Source: Streptomyces camponoticapitis (lineage in GTDB: Bacteria > Actinomycetota > Actinomycetes > Streptomycetales > Streptomycetaceae). Taken from it: 64,000 nt of DNA. This document shows positions 51,387 to 60,733 of the stretch, one piece after another. Position numbers and translations under genes: made by a program. The notes under the pieces are model-generated. The model was not told the DNA's origin, did no database searches, and saw only the letters and a list, made by a program, of their open reading frames with translations. The DNA lies in NCBI RefSeq assembly GCF_014646115.1, contig NZ_BMMV01000012.1, positions 166,455-230,454 of the forward strand, in the 5' to 3' direction. The first letter of the stretch is position 1; each line of letters starts with the position of its first letter.

Positions 51387-52598
51387 ATGAGCACGCGGAA
51401 CACCGCGCAGAACGCGACACCCGGCTCCCCGCAGAACTGGACCGCCACCCCCATCACCACCGGCATCCTGCGCGGCGCCATCGATCTGGAGCAGACCGCG
51501 CACGGCGTCCTGCCGCACCGCCTGCCCGCCTGGGCCCGCGCGCAGAACACCGACCCGAACCTGGCGATGGTGGAAGACCAGCCCTCCGGCGTACGGCTCG
51601 TCCTCCGCACCCGGGCCACGACCGTCGAACTGGACGTGCTGCCCACCAAGCGGGAGTACGTGGGCGCGCCGCCCCGCCCCGACGGCGTGTACGACCTGCT
51701 GGTCGACGGCCGGCTGACCGACCGGGCGTCCGTGGCGGGCGGCAACATCCTCACCATCGACATGACCGCCGGGACCGCCGAGCACAAGCCCGGCCCGCCC
51801 GGCACCGTGCGCTTCGGCGGCCTGCCCGACGGCGAGAAGGACGTCGAGATCTGGCTGCCGCACAACGAACGGACCGAGCTCGTCGCCCTGCGCACGGACG
51901 CCCCCGTCGACCCCGTAACCGACCGGGCCCGACCGGTGTGGCTGCACCACGGGAGCTCGATCAGCCACGGCTCCGACGCCGCGAGCCCCACCACGACCTG
52001 GCCCGCACTCGCCGCCTCCCTCGCCGGGGTGGACCTGATCAACCTGGGCTTCGGCGGCAACGCCCTGCTCGACCCGTTCACCGCACGCACGATGCGGGAC
52101 ACCCGGGCCGACCTGATCAGCGTCAAGATCGGCATCAACCTGGTCAACACAGATCTGATGCGGCTGCGCGCCTTCGCCCCCGCCGTCCACGGCTTCCTCG
52201 ACACGATCCGCGAGGGCCACCCCACGGCACCGCTGCTCGTCGTCTCGCCGACGTACTGCCGCATCCACGAGGACACCCCAGGACCCACCGCCCCGGACTT
52301 CTCACGAATCAGCGACGGGCAGCTGCGGTTCCTGGCGGCGGGCGACCCGGCGGAGCGCGCGAGCGGGAAGCTGACGCTGAACGTCATCAGGGACGAGCTG
52401 GCCCGGATCGTACGGCAGCGGTCCGCCGACGACCCGAACCTGCACCACCTGGACGGCCGGGAGCTCTACGGCGAGGCGGACTACGCCGAACTGCCCCTCC
52501 CGGACGAGCTCCACCCGGACGCCGCCTCCCACCGCCGCATCGGCGAACGCTTCGCGGACCTGGCGTTCACGGCGACCCGGCTGAACACGGCCCGCTGA
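51387..52598 (+). CDS. SGNH/GDSL-type hydrolase
   Basis: 403 residues; ATG 51387 is chosen, but GTG 51375 overlapping the TetR stop is possible. An N-terminal carbohydrate-esterase-like beta domain (1-180) precedes the SGNH core: block I HHGSSISHGSD, block II GFGGNALLDP and block V LPDELHPDAASH with the catalytic Asp/His. It is likely a cytoplasmic esterase acting on a sugar or acyl ester. Confidence 0.85.
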   Translation: MSTRNTAQNATPGSPQNWTATPITTGILRGAIDLEQTAHGVLPHRLPAWARAQNTDPNLAMVEDQPSGVRLVLRTRATTVELDVLPTKREYVGAPPRPDGVYDLLVDGRLTDRASVAGGNILTIDMTAGTAEHKPGPPGTVRFGGLPDGEKDVEIWLPHNERTELVALRTDAPVDPVTDRARPVWLHHGSSISHGSDAASPTTTWPALAASLAGVDLINLGFGGNALLDPFTARTMRDTRADLISVKIGINLVNTDLMRLRAFAPAVHGFLDTIREGHPTAPLLVVSPTYCRIHEDTPGPTAPDFSRISDGQLRFLAAGDPAERASGKLTLNVIRDELARIVRQRSADDPNLHHLDGRELYGEADYAELPLPDELHPDAASHRRIGERFADLAFTATRLNTAR

Positions 52599-52890
52599 GC
52601 CGTTGTCCCCGCCCTCCGGCGGCTCCCGGACCCCGTCCTGGCACCCCGCCCCGGCACCGCGTCCTGACCGCACACCCCCAATACCCGATGCCCGGCACCC
52701 ATCGGCGGCGCACACGGCGCAGGGGGCGCAAGACGGCGCACTCGGCGCACACTCCGCACGCCGTTCGGGTCGCTGTTCGGGACCATCCGAGTGTGCGACC
52801 GGTCGCGCCTCAGGAGGCGGACGTCGAGCCTATCGATGATCAGGTGCGGTCCCGCGAGGACGGGTCCGCACCATCACGAGAGGACTTCCC

Positions 52891-54081
52891 ATGCGCCCTA
52901 GTCGCGCACTCCTGACCGCCACCCTCACCGCCGGTCTCGCACTCACCCCCCTGGCCGCGGTCTCCGCCGCCCCCGTCCAGGAGAACCCGTCCGTTCTGAG
53001 CTGGGGCGCCGGCCGTACCGGCCAGCTCGGCAACGGCGCCATGAAGGACAGCTCCACCCCGGTGCCTGTCTCCTCCCTCGCCCGCGGTGACGTCGAGAGG
53101 ATCTCGGCCGGCGGCACCTCGTCGTCCGACTCCTTCGCGCTCGCCCTCACCGACGAGACCGTCAAGGCCTGGGGCCACAACCGCTCCGGCCAGCTCGGCA
53201 ACGGCGGCCGCACCAACCGCAACGTCCCCACCGCCGTGTCGCGCCTGACGGACATCAAGGACATCGCCGCGGGCGGCGAGCACGCCCTGGCCCTCGACGG
53301 CAACGGCCGCGTGTTCTCGTGGGGCGACAACAACTACGGCCAGCTCGGCAGCAACCGTACGGGCGACATGCGCGCCGTCCCCGACGCGATCAAGGGCATG
53401 CCCAAGGTCAAGCAGGTCTCCGCCGGCTGTGACTTCAGCCTCGCGCTGACGGAGAACGGCGACGTGTACGCCTGGGGCCGCGGCGTCTACGGCCAGCTCG
53501 GCAGCGGCAACCGCGCCACCAGCTCCGTACCGCGTCAGGTCAAGGGCCTGGAGAACGTCTCCGAGATCGACGCCGGCTGTCACCACGCGCTCGCGCTGAC
53601 CGCCGACAAGACGGTCAAGTCGTGGGGCAAGAACGTCTCCGGCCAGCTCGGCGACTCCTCCACGAAGAACAGCGTCGTCCCGGTCGACGTCGACTGGATC
53701 GAGAACGTCGAGAACATCGAGGCCGGGGCCAACCACAACTACGCCGTGGACAGCGACGGCCGCGTCTGGGGCTGGGGCAACAACCAGAACAACCAGCTCC
53801 TGGAGGCCGACCCGGCCGCGAAGGACAGCCGCCAGTTCACGAACCGCACCGCCCCCATCGACATCCCGCGCCTCGAAGGCGCCCAGCAGGTCGCGGCCGG
53901 TGCCCAGCACGGCATCGCCGTCTTCGGCGAGGACATCTTCGCCTGGGGCCACAACACCGAAGGCCAGCTCGGCAACAGCAGCACCATGTCGAGCATGGAG
54001 TCGGTCCACACGCTCAACACCAACCCGGCCGTGCAGAACGTGGCCGCCTCCCTCGGCGGGAACACCAGCTACGCGTACTGA
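52891..54081 (+). CDS. Secreted RCC1-repeat protein
   Basis: 396 residues. The signal peptide (LLTATLTAGLALTPLAAVSA) ends near residue 28. About seven RCC1 repeats follow, each with a WGxNxxGQLG turn and an xAGxxHALAL strand, giving a beta-propeller of ~50-residue blades. RCC1 is a eukaryotic Ran exchange factor, but exported bacterial versions are adhesion or binding propellers. The start has GAGAGGA upstream. It is convergent with the ADP-ribosyltransferase gene. Confidence 0.87.
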   Translation: MRPSRALLTATLTAGLALTPLAAVSAAPVQENPSVLSWGAGRTGQLGNGAMKDSSTPVPVSSLARGDVERISAGGTSSSDSFALALTDETVKAWGHNRSGQLGNGGRTNRNVPTAVSRLTDIKDIAAGGEHALALDGNGRVFSWGDNNYGQLGSNRTGDMRAVPDAIKGMPKVKQVSAGCDFSLALTENGDVYAWGRGVYGQLGSGNRATSSVPRQVKGLENVSEIDAGCHHALALTADKTVKSWGKNVSGQLGDSSTKNSVVPVDVDWIENVENIEAGANHNYAVDSDGRVWGWGNNQNNQLLEADPAAKDSRQFTNRTAPIDIPRLEGAQQVAAGAQHGIAVFGEDIFAWGHNTEGQLGNSSTMSSMESVHTLNTNPAVQNVAASLGGNTSYAY

Positions 54082-54167
54082 TCGCCGAGCTGATCCACCG
54101 AGCCCCCGCATGACACCGGCCCTGTGCGGTGACCGTCCGGTCGCCGCACAGGGCCGTACCCGTGGGC

Positions 54168-57008
54168 TCAAGGAACCTGCTTCACCTGGATGACCTTGTA
54201 CTCCTTGCCACCGATGATCTTCGTCGTCTCGCCCGTCTTCACGAACTTGCCGCCGCGCGGAATGAGGACCTCCGACTCCTTGCCCTCGTAGCGGGACAGG
54301 GGGTCGATGTTGCGGCCGTTGTCCGTGGTGATCTCCATGACGACGTTCTCGCCGCTCCGGCCGTTGGCCTTCGCGTTCTGGGCGGCACGGTCGGCCTTCG
54401 CCGGGTCGCTGGACGTGCTGAGGTACTCGGGCATCTCGACTTCTTCACCGTTGGCGAACCGCTCCAGCAGCTCGTCCGGCATGAACGTGCCCCGGTGGAA
54501 CGTCCCCTTGACGGGCGGCAGATGGTCCAGAGCGGTGTCCATCTTCTCGATGAACTTCGGGACCGAGTTCTTACGGCTGCCGGGGATGCCCTGACCGCGG
54601 AGGTACTTGTTCGCGTCCTCGGCCCAGGAGCCCGTGTAGTCGGCGATGATGAGCGCGTCTTCCTTGGTGAAGTCCTTCGTCAGCTCGTGCTTCCGGGCTT
54701 CCTCCTCGACCTTCTCCGACCAGGTCTTCCTGTCGTACTCGCTGTACTTCGGAACGTCGTCCAGGACGTTCATCGGAGTCTTGACGGGGCAGCCCTGAAG
54801 GTGCGGGGGCTTCGGCTTGACCGGCGGCTTCGGCTTCGTATCGTCCTGGACCGGCGGGGGCGGCGGATCGGTGAGACCGAGAGCGTTGCTGATCTGGTTC
54901 TCGATGTCCTGGTACGTGTCCACGCCGGCCATGGAGCTCGCGGAGATCGACATCGCCATGTCGGCAGGGGAGGGGTCCCCGGGAGCGGCCAGGAGCAGGG
55001 AGCCACTGCCGCTGTAGACAACGGAGTTGCGAGTACCGGCCGAGGCGAGCGTGTAGCGCCCGTCGCCGGCCGAGCCGGTGGTCACCGGTCCGACGTAGGC
55101 GACGTTGGTGTCCCGGCAGTCGGGCTTTTTGTCCTCGTCGTTGTCGTCCTCGTCCTCGTCTTTGTCCTCGTCGTCTTTGTCCTCGTCGTCTTTGTCCTCG
55201 TCGTCTTTGTCGTCGTCCTTGTTGTCGTCGTCCTGGCCGCCGCTGCTCCCGCCGTTGTCGCCGCCGCCGTTGTCAGACCCGCCGGTGCCCGTCTCGGTGC
55301 AGCTCTGCATCATGCCCCAGGGGGCCATCACCGGATTGCAGACGACACCACCACTCGACCCACCACCGTCGGAACCACCACCGTCCGAACCACCGTCGGA
55401 CTCACCACCGCTGTCACCGCCGCCGCTGTCACCGCCACCGTCGGAACCACCACCGCTGTCACCGCCACCATCGGACCCACCGTTGTCCGACCCACCGTTG
55501 TCCCCGCCACCATCGGACCCACCGTTGTCCGACCCACCGTTATCGGACCCGCCGTTGTCGCCGCCGCCGTTGTCAGACCCGCCGGTGCCCGTCTCGGTGC
55601 AGCTCTGCATCATGCCCCAGGGGGCCATCACCGGATTGCACTCGACACCACCACTCGACCCACCACCGTCGGAACCACCACCGTCCGAACCACCGTCGGA
55701 CTCACCACCGTTGTCCCCGCCACCGTCGGAACCACCGTTGTCCGACCCACCGTTGTCCCCGCCACCGTCGGAACCACCGTTGTTTGACCCACCGTTGTCC
55801 CCGCCACCGTCGGAACCACCGTTGTCCGACCCACCGTTGTCCCCGCCACCGTCGGACCCACCGTTGTCCGACCCACCGTTGTCCCCGCCACCATCGGACC
55901 CACCGTTGTCCGACCCACCGTTGTCAGACCCGCCGTCGGAACCGCCATTGTCCGACCCACCGTTGTCAGACCCGCCGGTGCCCGTCTCGGTGCAGCTCTG
56001 CATCATGCCCCAGGGGGCCATCACCGGATTGCAGACGACACCACCACTCGACCCGCCGTCCGACCCGCCGTTGTCACCGCCACCGTCGGAACCGTTGTCA
56101 CCGCCACCGTCGGAACCACCGTTGTCGCCACCGCCGTCGGAACCACCGTTGTCACCGCCGCCGTCGGAGCCACCGTTGTCGGAACCGCCGTTGTCACCAC
56201 CACCGTCCGACCCACCGTCGGAACCACCACCGTCCGACCCGCCGTTGTCACCACCACCGTCCGAACCGCCGTTGTCACCACCACCGTTGTCACCACCACC
56301 GTCGGACTCACCACCGCCCGACTCGCCGCCGCCCCCGGCGACCGTGTCGCTCTCGCAGTCGCCGCCGAGGATGTTGCAGACCGCGGTCTGGAGACCTGTC
56401 GCGATCTGGGGTCCCACGCCGGTGAGAAGAAGCGCGCCAATGATCAGGGCGACCACACCGACCATGCCCGCGTACTCGACCGTCGACTGACCGCGGCTCC
56501 GGCGCCAACCGATCATGTGCGGAATCGACGGGATCGCCCGACGCACCCGCTCACGCGTCCAACGCGGCCTCACCGCCCGCTGTTCCGCCGGCAGTTCGAA
56601 CCAAGCCCGGCTCGCACCCACACTCACCAGCGCCAACAGAACACCCGGCAACAGCAGCTGGCTGACCCCGCGCGCCGAACCCGCGTACAGATTGACGACA
56701 CTGCCGACCAGCAGCCACGCCTGGAGACCGATCAACGCGAACCAGACGACCTTCCCACCCGTCCACAGACGACGCGCCAGGATCACGGCAGCGACACCCG
56801 GCACCATCGCGTAGAGCGCGGCAAGAGTGAGCGTCGGCGTGATGTGGCTACCCAGCTCCAGCAGAGAGTTCAGCACTCCGACGCCGCCCAGCAGGGTGAG
56901 CGCGAACATCAGGTAGAGCAGTACCCGGGTGGCGGCAAGTGACCTCGGCAACTCCCAGCGGTGCGCGGGGGTGCCGGCCTGGAACACCAGGCCCTGTGAG
57001 TCCAACAC
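54168..57008 (-). CDS. Membrane-anchored repeat protein with C-terminal ADP-ribosyltransferase-like toxin domain
   Basis: 946 residues from GTG 57008 (GGAAGGG upstream). Residues 1-160 have four membrane helices. Residues ~170-200 carry RGQSTVEYAGMVGVVALIIG, the class III pilin/TadE-type signal. Residues ~215-590 are GGSDGGGDN-type repeats with three copies of NPVMAPWGMMQSC. An acidic DEDKDDEDKDDED stalk follows. Residues ~790-946 resemble the R-S-E class of ADP-ribosyltransferases: Arg in GTFHRGTF (~836), LSTSSD (~864) and ESE in KESEVLIPRG (~910). The family transfers ADP-ribose from NAD to proteins. I see no adjacent immunity gene. Confidence 0.75.
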   Translation of the reverse strand: MLDSQGLVFQAGTPAHRWELPRSLAATRVLLYLMFALTLLGGVGVLNSLLELGSHITPTLTLAALYAMVPGVAAVILARRLWTGGKVVWFALIGLQAWLLVGSVVNLYAGSARGVSQLLLPGVLLALVSVGASRAWFELPAEQRAVRPRWTRERVRRAIPSIPHMIGWRRSRGQSTVEYAGMVGVVALIIGALLLTGVGPQIATGLQTAVCNILGGDCESDTVAGGGGESGGGESDGGGDNGGGDNGGSDGGGDNGGSDGGGSDGGSDGGGDNGGSDNGGSDGGGDNGGSDGGGDNGGSDGGGDNGSDGGGDNGGSDGGSSGGVVCNPVMAPWGMMQSCTETGTGGSDNGGSDNGGSDGGSDNGGSDNGGSDGGGDNGGSDNGGSDGGGDNGGSDNGGSDGGGDNGGSNNGGSDGGGDNGGSDNGGSDGGGDNGGESDGGSDGGGSDGGGSSGGVECNPVMAPWGMMQSCTETGTGGSDNGGGDNGGSDNGGSDNGGSDGGGDNGGSDNGGSDGGGDSGGGSDGGGDSGGGDSGGESDGGSDGGGSDGGGSSGGVVCNPVMAPWGMMQSCTETGTGGSDNGGGDNGGSSGGQDDDNKDDDKDDEDKDDEDKDDEDKDEDEDDNDEDKKPDCRDTNVAYVGPVTTGSAGDGRYTLASAGTRNSVVYSGSGSLLLAAPGDPSPADMAMSISASSMAGVDTYQDIENQISNALGLTDPPPPPVQDDTKPKPPVKPKPPHLQGCPVKTPMNVLDDVPKYSEYDRKTWSEKVEEEARKHELTKDFTKEDALIIADYTGSWAEDANKYLRGQGIPGSRKNSVPKFIEKMDTALDHLPPVKGTFHRGTFMPDELLERFANGEEVEMPEYLSTSSDPAKADRAAQNAKANGRSGENVVMEITTDNGRNIDPLSRYEGKESEVLIPRGGKFVKTGETTKIIGGKEYKVIQVKQVP
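55105..56330. repeat. Tandem GC-rich repeats with three copies of a ~100-bp block
   Basis: Nine- and 18-base units coding Gly-Gly-Ser-Asp and Gly-Asp-Asn fill this stretch. A block coding NPVMAPWGMMQSC occurs near 55288-55360, 55588-55660 and 55981-56053. The first two copies are exactly 300 bp apart and nearly identical over about 150 bp. The array should be unstable by recombination or slippage. Confidence 0.85.
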
Positions 57009-57154
57009 GGGGAAACCCTTCCAACAACTTGCTTCAGATGTCCGGCCCAGGCGTCCAGCCGTGGCGCGTCTGTCCGCACAGTACGGACGCGCGAGACCCA
57101 TTCCGAAGGGTCCACGGACCCACCCCGGGGCCCAGGCCGGGCCCGCGTCGCAGC

Positions 57155-57637
57155 TCAGCGGCTCTCCCCCTCCCCGGCCCCGAACGACATCGGATGCCCG
57201 AACAGCGCGGCCGCCGCGTTGCGCAGGATCGCGGGATGGACGAAGCGCTCGGAGTGCGCGGGCGGGCAGTACCAGAAGAGCGGCCACGTCTGCCCGTCGA
57301 GCGCCGGCACCGGTACGTAACTCACGCTGCCGCTCGCGGAGTTGAATCGCGTTACCCCGGGCGCCCAGACCCGGTTCGCGGTGCTCCCTGCCGGGAGGTA
57401 GAAGTACACCGCCCGGTACCCGTTCGACTCGGTGGCGATCGGGCCGGGATCGCCCGCCGTGATCGAGTCCATCATGTCGGCGAGCCGACGCCCCTCGGCC
57501 CCGTCCACGCGTACAGCGTCGAATCTCACCCCGGCTTTTCGGAGTTGGAATCCGGTCTTGGGGAGCCAGTCGACACATGGACGGTGATTCTGTGTATTCA
57601 CGCGGACATTCTGCGTAGTCACCGCTAGCGTTTCCAT
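57155..57637 (-). CDS. Hypothetical protein, prim-pol-associated-like
   Basis: 160 residues. Segments AGVRFDAVRVDGAEGRRLAD, YFYLPAGSTANRVWAPGVTR and YVPVPALDGQTWPLFWYCPP resemble a small Streptomyces family related to the N-terminal part of DNA primase/polymerase proteins. The resemblance is from memory and no catalytic residues are evident. It diverges from the XRE gene. Confidence 0.55.
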   Translation of the reverse strand: METLAVTTQNVRVNTQNHRPCVDWLPKTGFQLRKAGVRFDAVRVDGAEGRRLADMMDSITAGDPGPIATESNGYRAVYFYLPAGSTANRVWAPGVTRFNSASGSVSYVPVPALDGQTWPLFWYCPPAHSERFVHPAILRNAAAALFGHPMSFGAGEGESR

Positions 57638-57678
57638 AACACGGCGTGAGCCGTCGGGAGCCGGTTGACCTGCAAGAA

Positions 57679-57735
57679 CTCACGTTACGTGAGGTCGATT
57701 TCAGTCCAGTCCAGTTGTGTCCGGTTGAGTCCGGT
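57679..57735. promoter_or_regulatory. Palindrome and phased GTCCRGT repeats before the XRE gene
   Basis: CTCACGTTACGTGAG (57679-57693) is a perfect palindrome around one central base. Downstream, GTCC(A/G)GT occurs at 57704, 57709, 57719 and 57729, with 5-, 10- and 10-base steps. The XRE regulator starts at 57757, so these are candidate operators. Confidence 0.55.
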
Positions 57736-57756
57736 CAAGTCGAAACGGTGATCGCA

Positions 57757-58593
57757 ATGGCGCGAGCGGAAAACAAGGTGACGGCGGGAAATGCGACGCG
57801 GTTGGTGGCACACATCGCCCGCATGATGCGCCTGCAAAAGGGGATGACGCAGGAACAGGTCGGCATCGAAACGGGCTTCTCTGCGGCGGCGATCAGCGCG
57901 ATGGAGACCTGCGCGCAACCGGCGAGCGACCAGATGCTGGTGGCGCTGGGACGGGTGCTGGGCGACGAGCTCGGCATCTTCGAGCAGGCCCGGGAGTACG
58001 TACGGCTGGACAAGTACCCGGCACAGTTCAAGAACTACGTGCTGCTGGAGCAGAAGGCGGTGGGCCTGTCTCTGTACGCGACGCTGGTGGTGCACGGCCT
58101 GTTCCAGACGGAGGCGTACGCGCGAGCCCTGATCGGCGGCGGCTATCCACCTCTCCCGGAGGAGCGGGTGGAGGAGTTGGTCGAGGCGAGGTTGGCGCGG
58201 AAAGCGCTGCTGGAGCGGAAGCCGGTGGCGTTGATCGAGGTGATCCTGGAGGAGTCGGTGCTGCGCCGCACGATCGGGAGCCAGGAGGTCATGCGTGATC
58301 AGCTTTCCCACTTGGCGGAGTGCGGGAGGCGCCGTAACGTGACGCTTCAGGTGCTGCCACTGGACTGCGGTTTGGGCGGCGAGTACGCGGGAGGTCACGG
58401 TGCCATGACCCTGTTGGAGACCCCGGAGCACGACCGCCTGCTCTATCTCGAAGCCCAGGAGGAGAGTCTCGTGGTCTCCGACCCAACAAAGGTCAGCACC
58501 TACACACAGCGTTATGCGAAGATCCGATCACAGGCCCTGGGTCCTCGCGAGGCGCTGGGCCTTATCGAGCGGTTGGCGGGAGAACAGGAATGA
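57757..58593 (+). CDS. XRE regulator with DUF5753 (Scr1 family)
   Basis: 278 residues from ATG 57757; GTG 57748 and GTG 57646 are possible. The HTH is MRLQKGMTQEQVGIETGFSA. The remaining ~200 residues fit DUF5753 (LLEQKAVGLSLYATLVVHGL, GTYQTEAYAR-like FQTEAYAR, GGHGAMTLLE). Such regulators pair with the downstream DUF397 gene; the pair often acts like a toxin-antitoxin or developmental switch. The stop overlaps DUF397 by 4 bp. Confidence 0.88.
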   Translation: MARAENKVTAGNATRLVAHIARMMRLQKGMTQEQVGIETGFSAAAISAMETCAQPASDQMLVALGRVLGDELGIFEQAREYVRLDKYPAQFKNYVLLEQKAVGLSLYATLVVHGLFQTEAYARALIGGGYPPLPEERVEELVEARLARKALLERKPVALIEVILEESVLRRTIGSQEVMRDQLSHLAECGRRRNVTLQVLPLDCGLGGEYAGGHGAMTLLETPEHDRLLYLEAQEESLVVSDPTKVSTYTQRYAKIRSQALGPREALGLIERLAGEQE

Positions 58594-58826
58594 CCAACAC
58601 CCTGCGGTGGTTCAAGTCCAGCTACAGCGACAGCGGCGGCGGGAACTGCGTGGAAATCGCCTTCGACTGGCACAAGTCCAGCTACAGCAACGCCAGCGGC
58701 GGCGAGTGCGTCGAGGTGGCCACCTGCCCCCACGCCGTCCACGTCCGCGACTCGAAGGTCCACGAGGGCCCCACCTTCACGGTCGCCCCGACGGCCTGGA
58801 CGACTTTCCTCGGCTGGGCCGAATAG
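58590..58826 (+). CDS. DUF397 protein with duplicated motif
   Basis: 78 residues. WFKSSYSDSGGGNCVEIAF is repeated as WHKSSYSNASGGECVEVAT, then VHVRDSK and a Trp-rich end. DUF397 is the small partner of XRE-DUF5753 regulators. The ATGA overlap with the regulator shows translational coupling. Confidence 0.87.
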   Translation: MTNTLRWFKSSYSDSGGGNCVEIAFDWHKSSYSNASGGECVEVATCPHAVHVRDSKVHEGPTFTVAPTAWTTFLGWAE

Positions 58827-58870
58827 CCGTAGCTACCACGGACTTTGGGCGAAGTCCGCGATCATCCGCT

Positions 58871-59578
58871 TCAGAACTCTCCCCAGCGTGCGGCTGTGCC
58901 GGAGACGCGGAAGTTGATGTCGTACCCATTCCTCAGCGCCCACTGCCCGGCCGCGTCCGCGAGTTCGTGGGAGCCGGAGTTCAGGAAGGTGTTGGCGATG
59001 TCCCGCCCCTCCTTACCGGCGAAGTGGATCCCGAGGATCAGCGCCAGCCGCTCCTTCGAATCGGGGATCCCCACCTTCACCGCGAGGTACACCAGCCGCC
59101 GACGATGCCGCTCCCTCATGAACAGCCGGACGAGCGCGGGGTTGTAGATACGCGGTGGGCACGCTCTCAGCTCGTCGTACAGCACCCGGCCCCGCGCCTC
59201 GTCGATCCAGTGGCTGAGGGTCATACAAGCCGTCGTCCGCTCCAGCAGAACCTCGGTCGCCGCGACGTCTCGCATCTCCTCGGGGGTCAGCCCCTCGTTG
59301 TTGCGCACATACTCGTCCGCGCCGAGGGCCTTGAGCCGGGCGACGGCCCTTGCCCCGCCAAAGTAGTACGCCATGTGCAGGGCCGAATCCCCCTCGGAAT
59401 CTCGCTGGTTGACGTCCGTGGACTCCAACGCCGCGCGCAGGTCGTCCTCGGACCTGAGCGCCGCCTCGTAGAGGGTCTCCGCTCCGCGCAGAAGCCGCTC
59501 CGCCCGCGCACGGCGCGCCCGCGAGACGGCGAGGAGAACGACCGCGCCGACGCACAGGACCAGCGCCACTACGAGCAA
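58871..59578 (-). CDS. Membrane-anchored ankyrin-repeat protein
   Basis: 235 residues from TTG 59578; GTG 59569 is possible. The N-terminal helix VVALVLCVGAVVLLAVSRA is a membrane anchor. Residues ~55-100 hold ankyrin-like repeats (DVNQRDSEGDSALHMAYYFG, ALGADEYVRNNEGLTPEEM). The rest is helical, with no enzymatic motif. It follows the zinc-ribbon gene by 18 bp. Confidence 0.7.
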   Translation of the reverse strand: MLVVALVLCVGAVVLLAVSRARRARAERLLRGAETLYEAALRSEDDLRAALESTDVNQRDSEGDSALHMAYYFGGARAVARLKALGADEYVRNNEGLTPEEMRDVAATEVLLERTTACMTLSHWIDEARGRVLYDELRACPPRIYNPALVRLFMRERHRRRLVYLAVKVGIPDSKERLALILGIHFAGKEGRDIANTFLNSGSHELADAAGQWALRNGYDINFRVSGTAARWGEF

Positions 59579-59596
59579 GTCGGGGGCCCGTTCGTT

Positions 59597-60433
59597 CTAG
59601 TCGACGTCGACGCAGAGGACGAGCAGGCAGAGCCCCGAGTCGTCCGTCGGCTCCTCGGCGCTCGGGGGCGGAGGTGCGGGCTGGGTGGGCTTGTTCGGCT
59701 GCTGGGTGGGCGTTTCCGCCGTGGGCGGCGGCGAGTCGGGCGTCGAGGGCGACTCGGGCTGCGTCTGCGTGTCCTCCGTGGGACGCGCGCTGTCCGGCGT
59801 CGTCTGGGGCGAAGTCGTGCGCTTCGCCGGCGCGTCCACCGGGGTGATCGCGGTCGCGCTGCCAGGCGAGTTGGAGTCCTTTGCGTCCTTGGAGTCCTTG
59901 GACGGACGGCCCGTTCCGCGCTCGGCGTGCTTCGGATCGTGCGTACGGGTCCGGTCGGCGTCCGGCTCCGAGCCGGTGTCGACGAAGCCCCCCGACGACG
60001 TGGACGGAGCCGTGACCGGTTCCGGCGTCGTGGAGGCCTGGGCCTGGCTGGCGGAGGGCCGGGACGACGGCATGAACGCGAGGGTCAGACCACCGCCGAC
60101 GAGCGCGACCGTCGACGCCACCACCGCTCGACGCCGCTGCTTCTTCCAGTCCGCCAGTCGGCGCCGACGGGCGGCGCGGCCCGTGGCCGACCGGGTGGCG
60201 GGACCGACGGGCGCGTCCGCGTCCACGGCAACGTCCGGGGCCGGGTCCGGGTCCGCGAAACCCGGGAAGGCGTCGAACTCCCGCGTGTGCGAGATGTCGG
60301 ACATCACCGCGACGGTCGTGGGGGTGAGCTGGAGCTGTGCGCCGGTGGGGGCGATGTCGGGGGCGTAGGCACCGCAACCGGGGCACACGAAAACCCCGTT
60401 GAGCGTCCGACGGCACGTGGTGCAGTAGTCCAT
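59597..60433 (-). CDS. SCO2400-like zinc-ribbon membrane protein
   Basis: 278 residues from ATG 60433 (AGGAAG upstream). The N-terminus MDYCTTCRRTLNGVFVCPGC is a zinc ribbon with two CxxC pairs, and GAYAPDIAP follows. A single membrane helix lies at ~107-125, then a long Thr/Pro/Ser-rich tail (~150 residues) ending CLLVLCVDVD. This matches the SCO2400 family of Streptomyces, function unknown. Confidence 0.82.
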   Translation of the reverse strand: MDYCTTCRRTLNGVFVCPGCGAYAPDIAPTGAQLQLTPTTVAVMSDISHTREFDAFPGFADPDPAPDVAVDADAPVGPATRSATGRAARRRRLADWKKQRRRAVVASTVALVGGGLTLAFMPSSRPSASQAQASTTPEPVTAPSTSSGGFVDTGSEPDADRTRTHDPKHAERGTGRPSKDSKDAKDSNSPGSATAITPVDAPAKRTTSPQTTPDSARPTEDTQTQPESPSTPDSPPPTAETPTQQPNKPTQPAPPPPSAEEPTDDSGLCLLVLCVDVD

Positions 60434-60733
60434 TCGCGATCTTCCTGTGCTGACTGCGCCGCCTGGAAGTCGACGACCTGTCTCAATTTCGCACTCAGGA
60501 TCGAGCGCCCAACAACCTAACCCTTCCTGCCGGAGACCGTGCGAACCCGATGTGGCGCTCCTGCGAAGATCGCGAAACCGTGACAGCTTCTCCGACCCTC
60601 CCTGAACACCGAATACCGTACGGGGAACGGCTCGTGAACATCCGTCATCAAAGCACTTCACCGTACTGCTGTTCGCGAAATCCCCACCTACCGTCGCCTC
60701 ACGGGGTCGGAAAGTGCCGGGGGGCGACGGATC
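60434..60733. other. Divergent promoter region, 300 bp
   Basis: It lies between the SCO2400-like and PstS-like genes. Moderate AT content around 60640-60690 may carry promoters for both. I find no clear palindrome or small gene. Confidence 0.4.

Noticed and set aside
54129..56490. Plus-strand frames rich in Pro/Ser or Val/Thr over the toxin stalk
   Set aside because: They arise from the repeats on the coding strand. The minus frame has membrane helices, a pilin signal and a catalytic domain.
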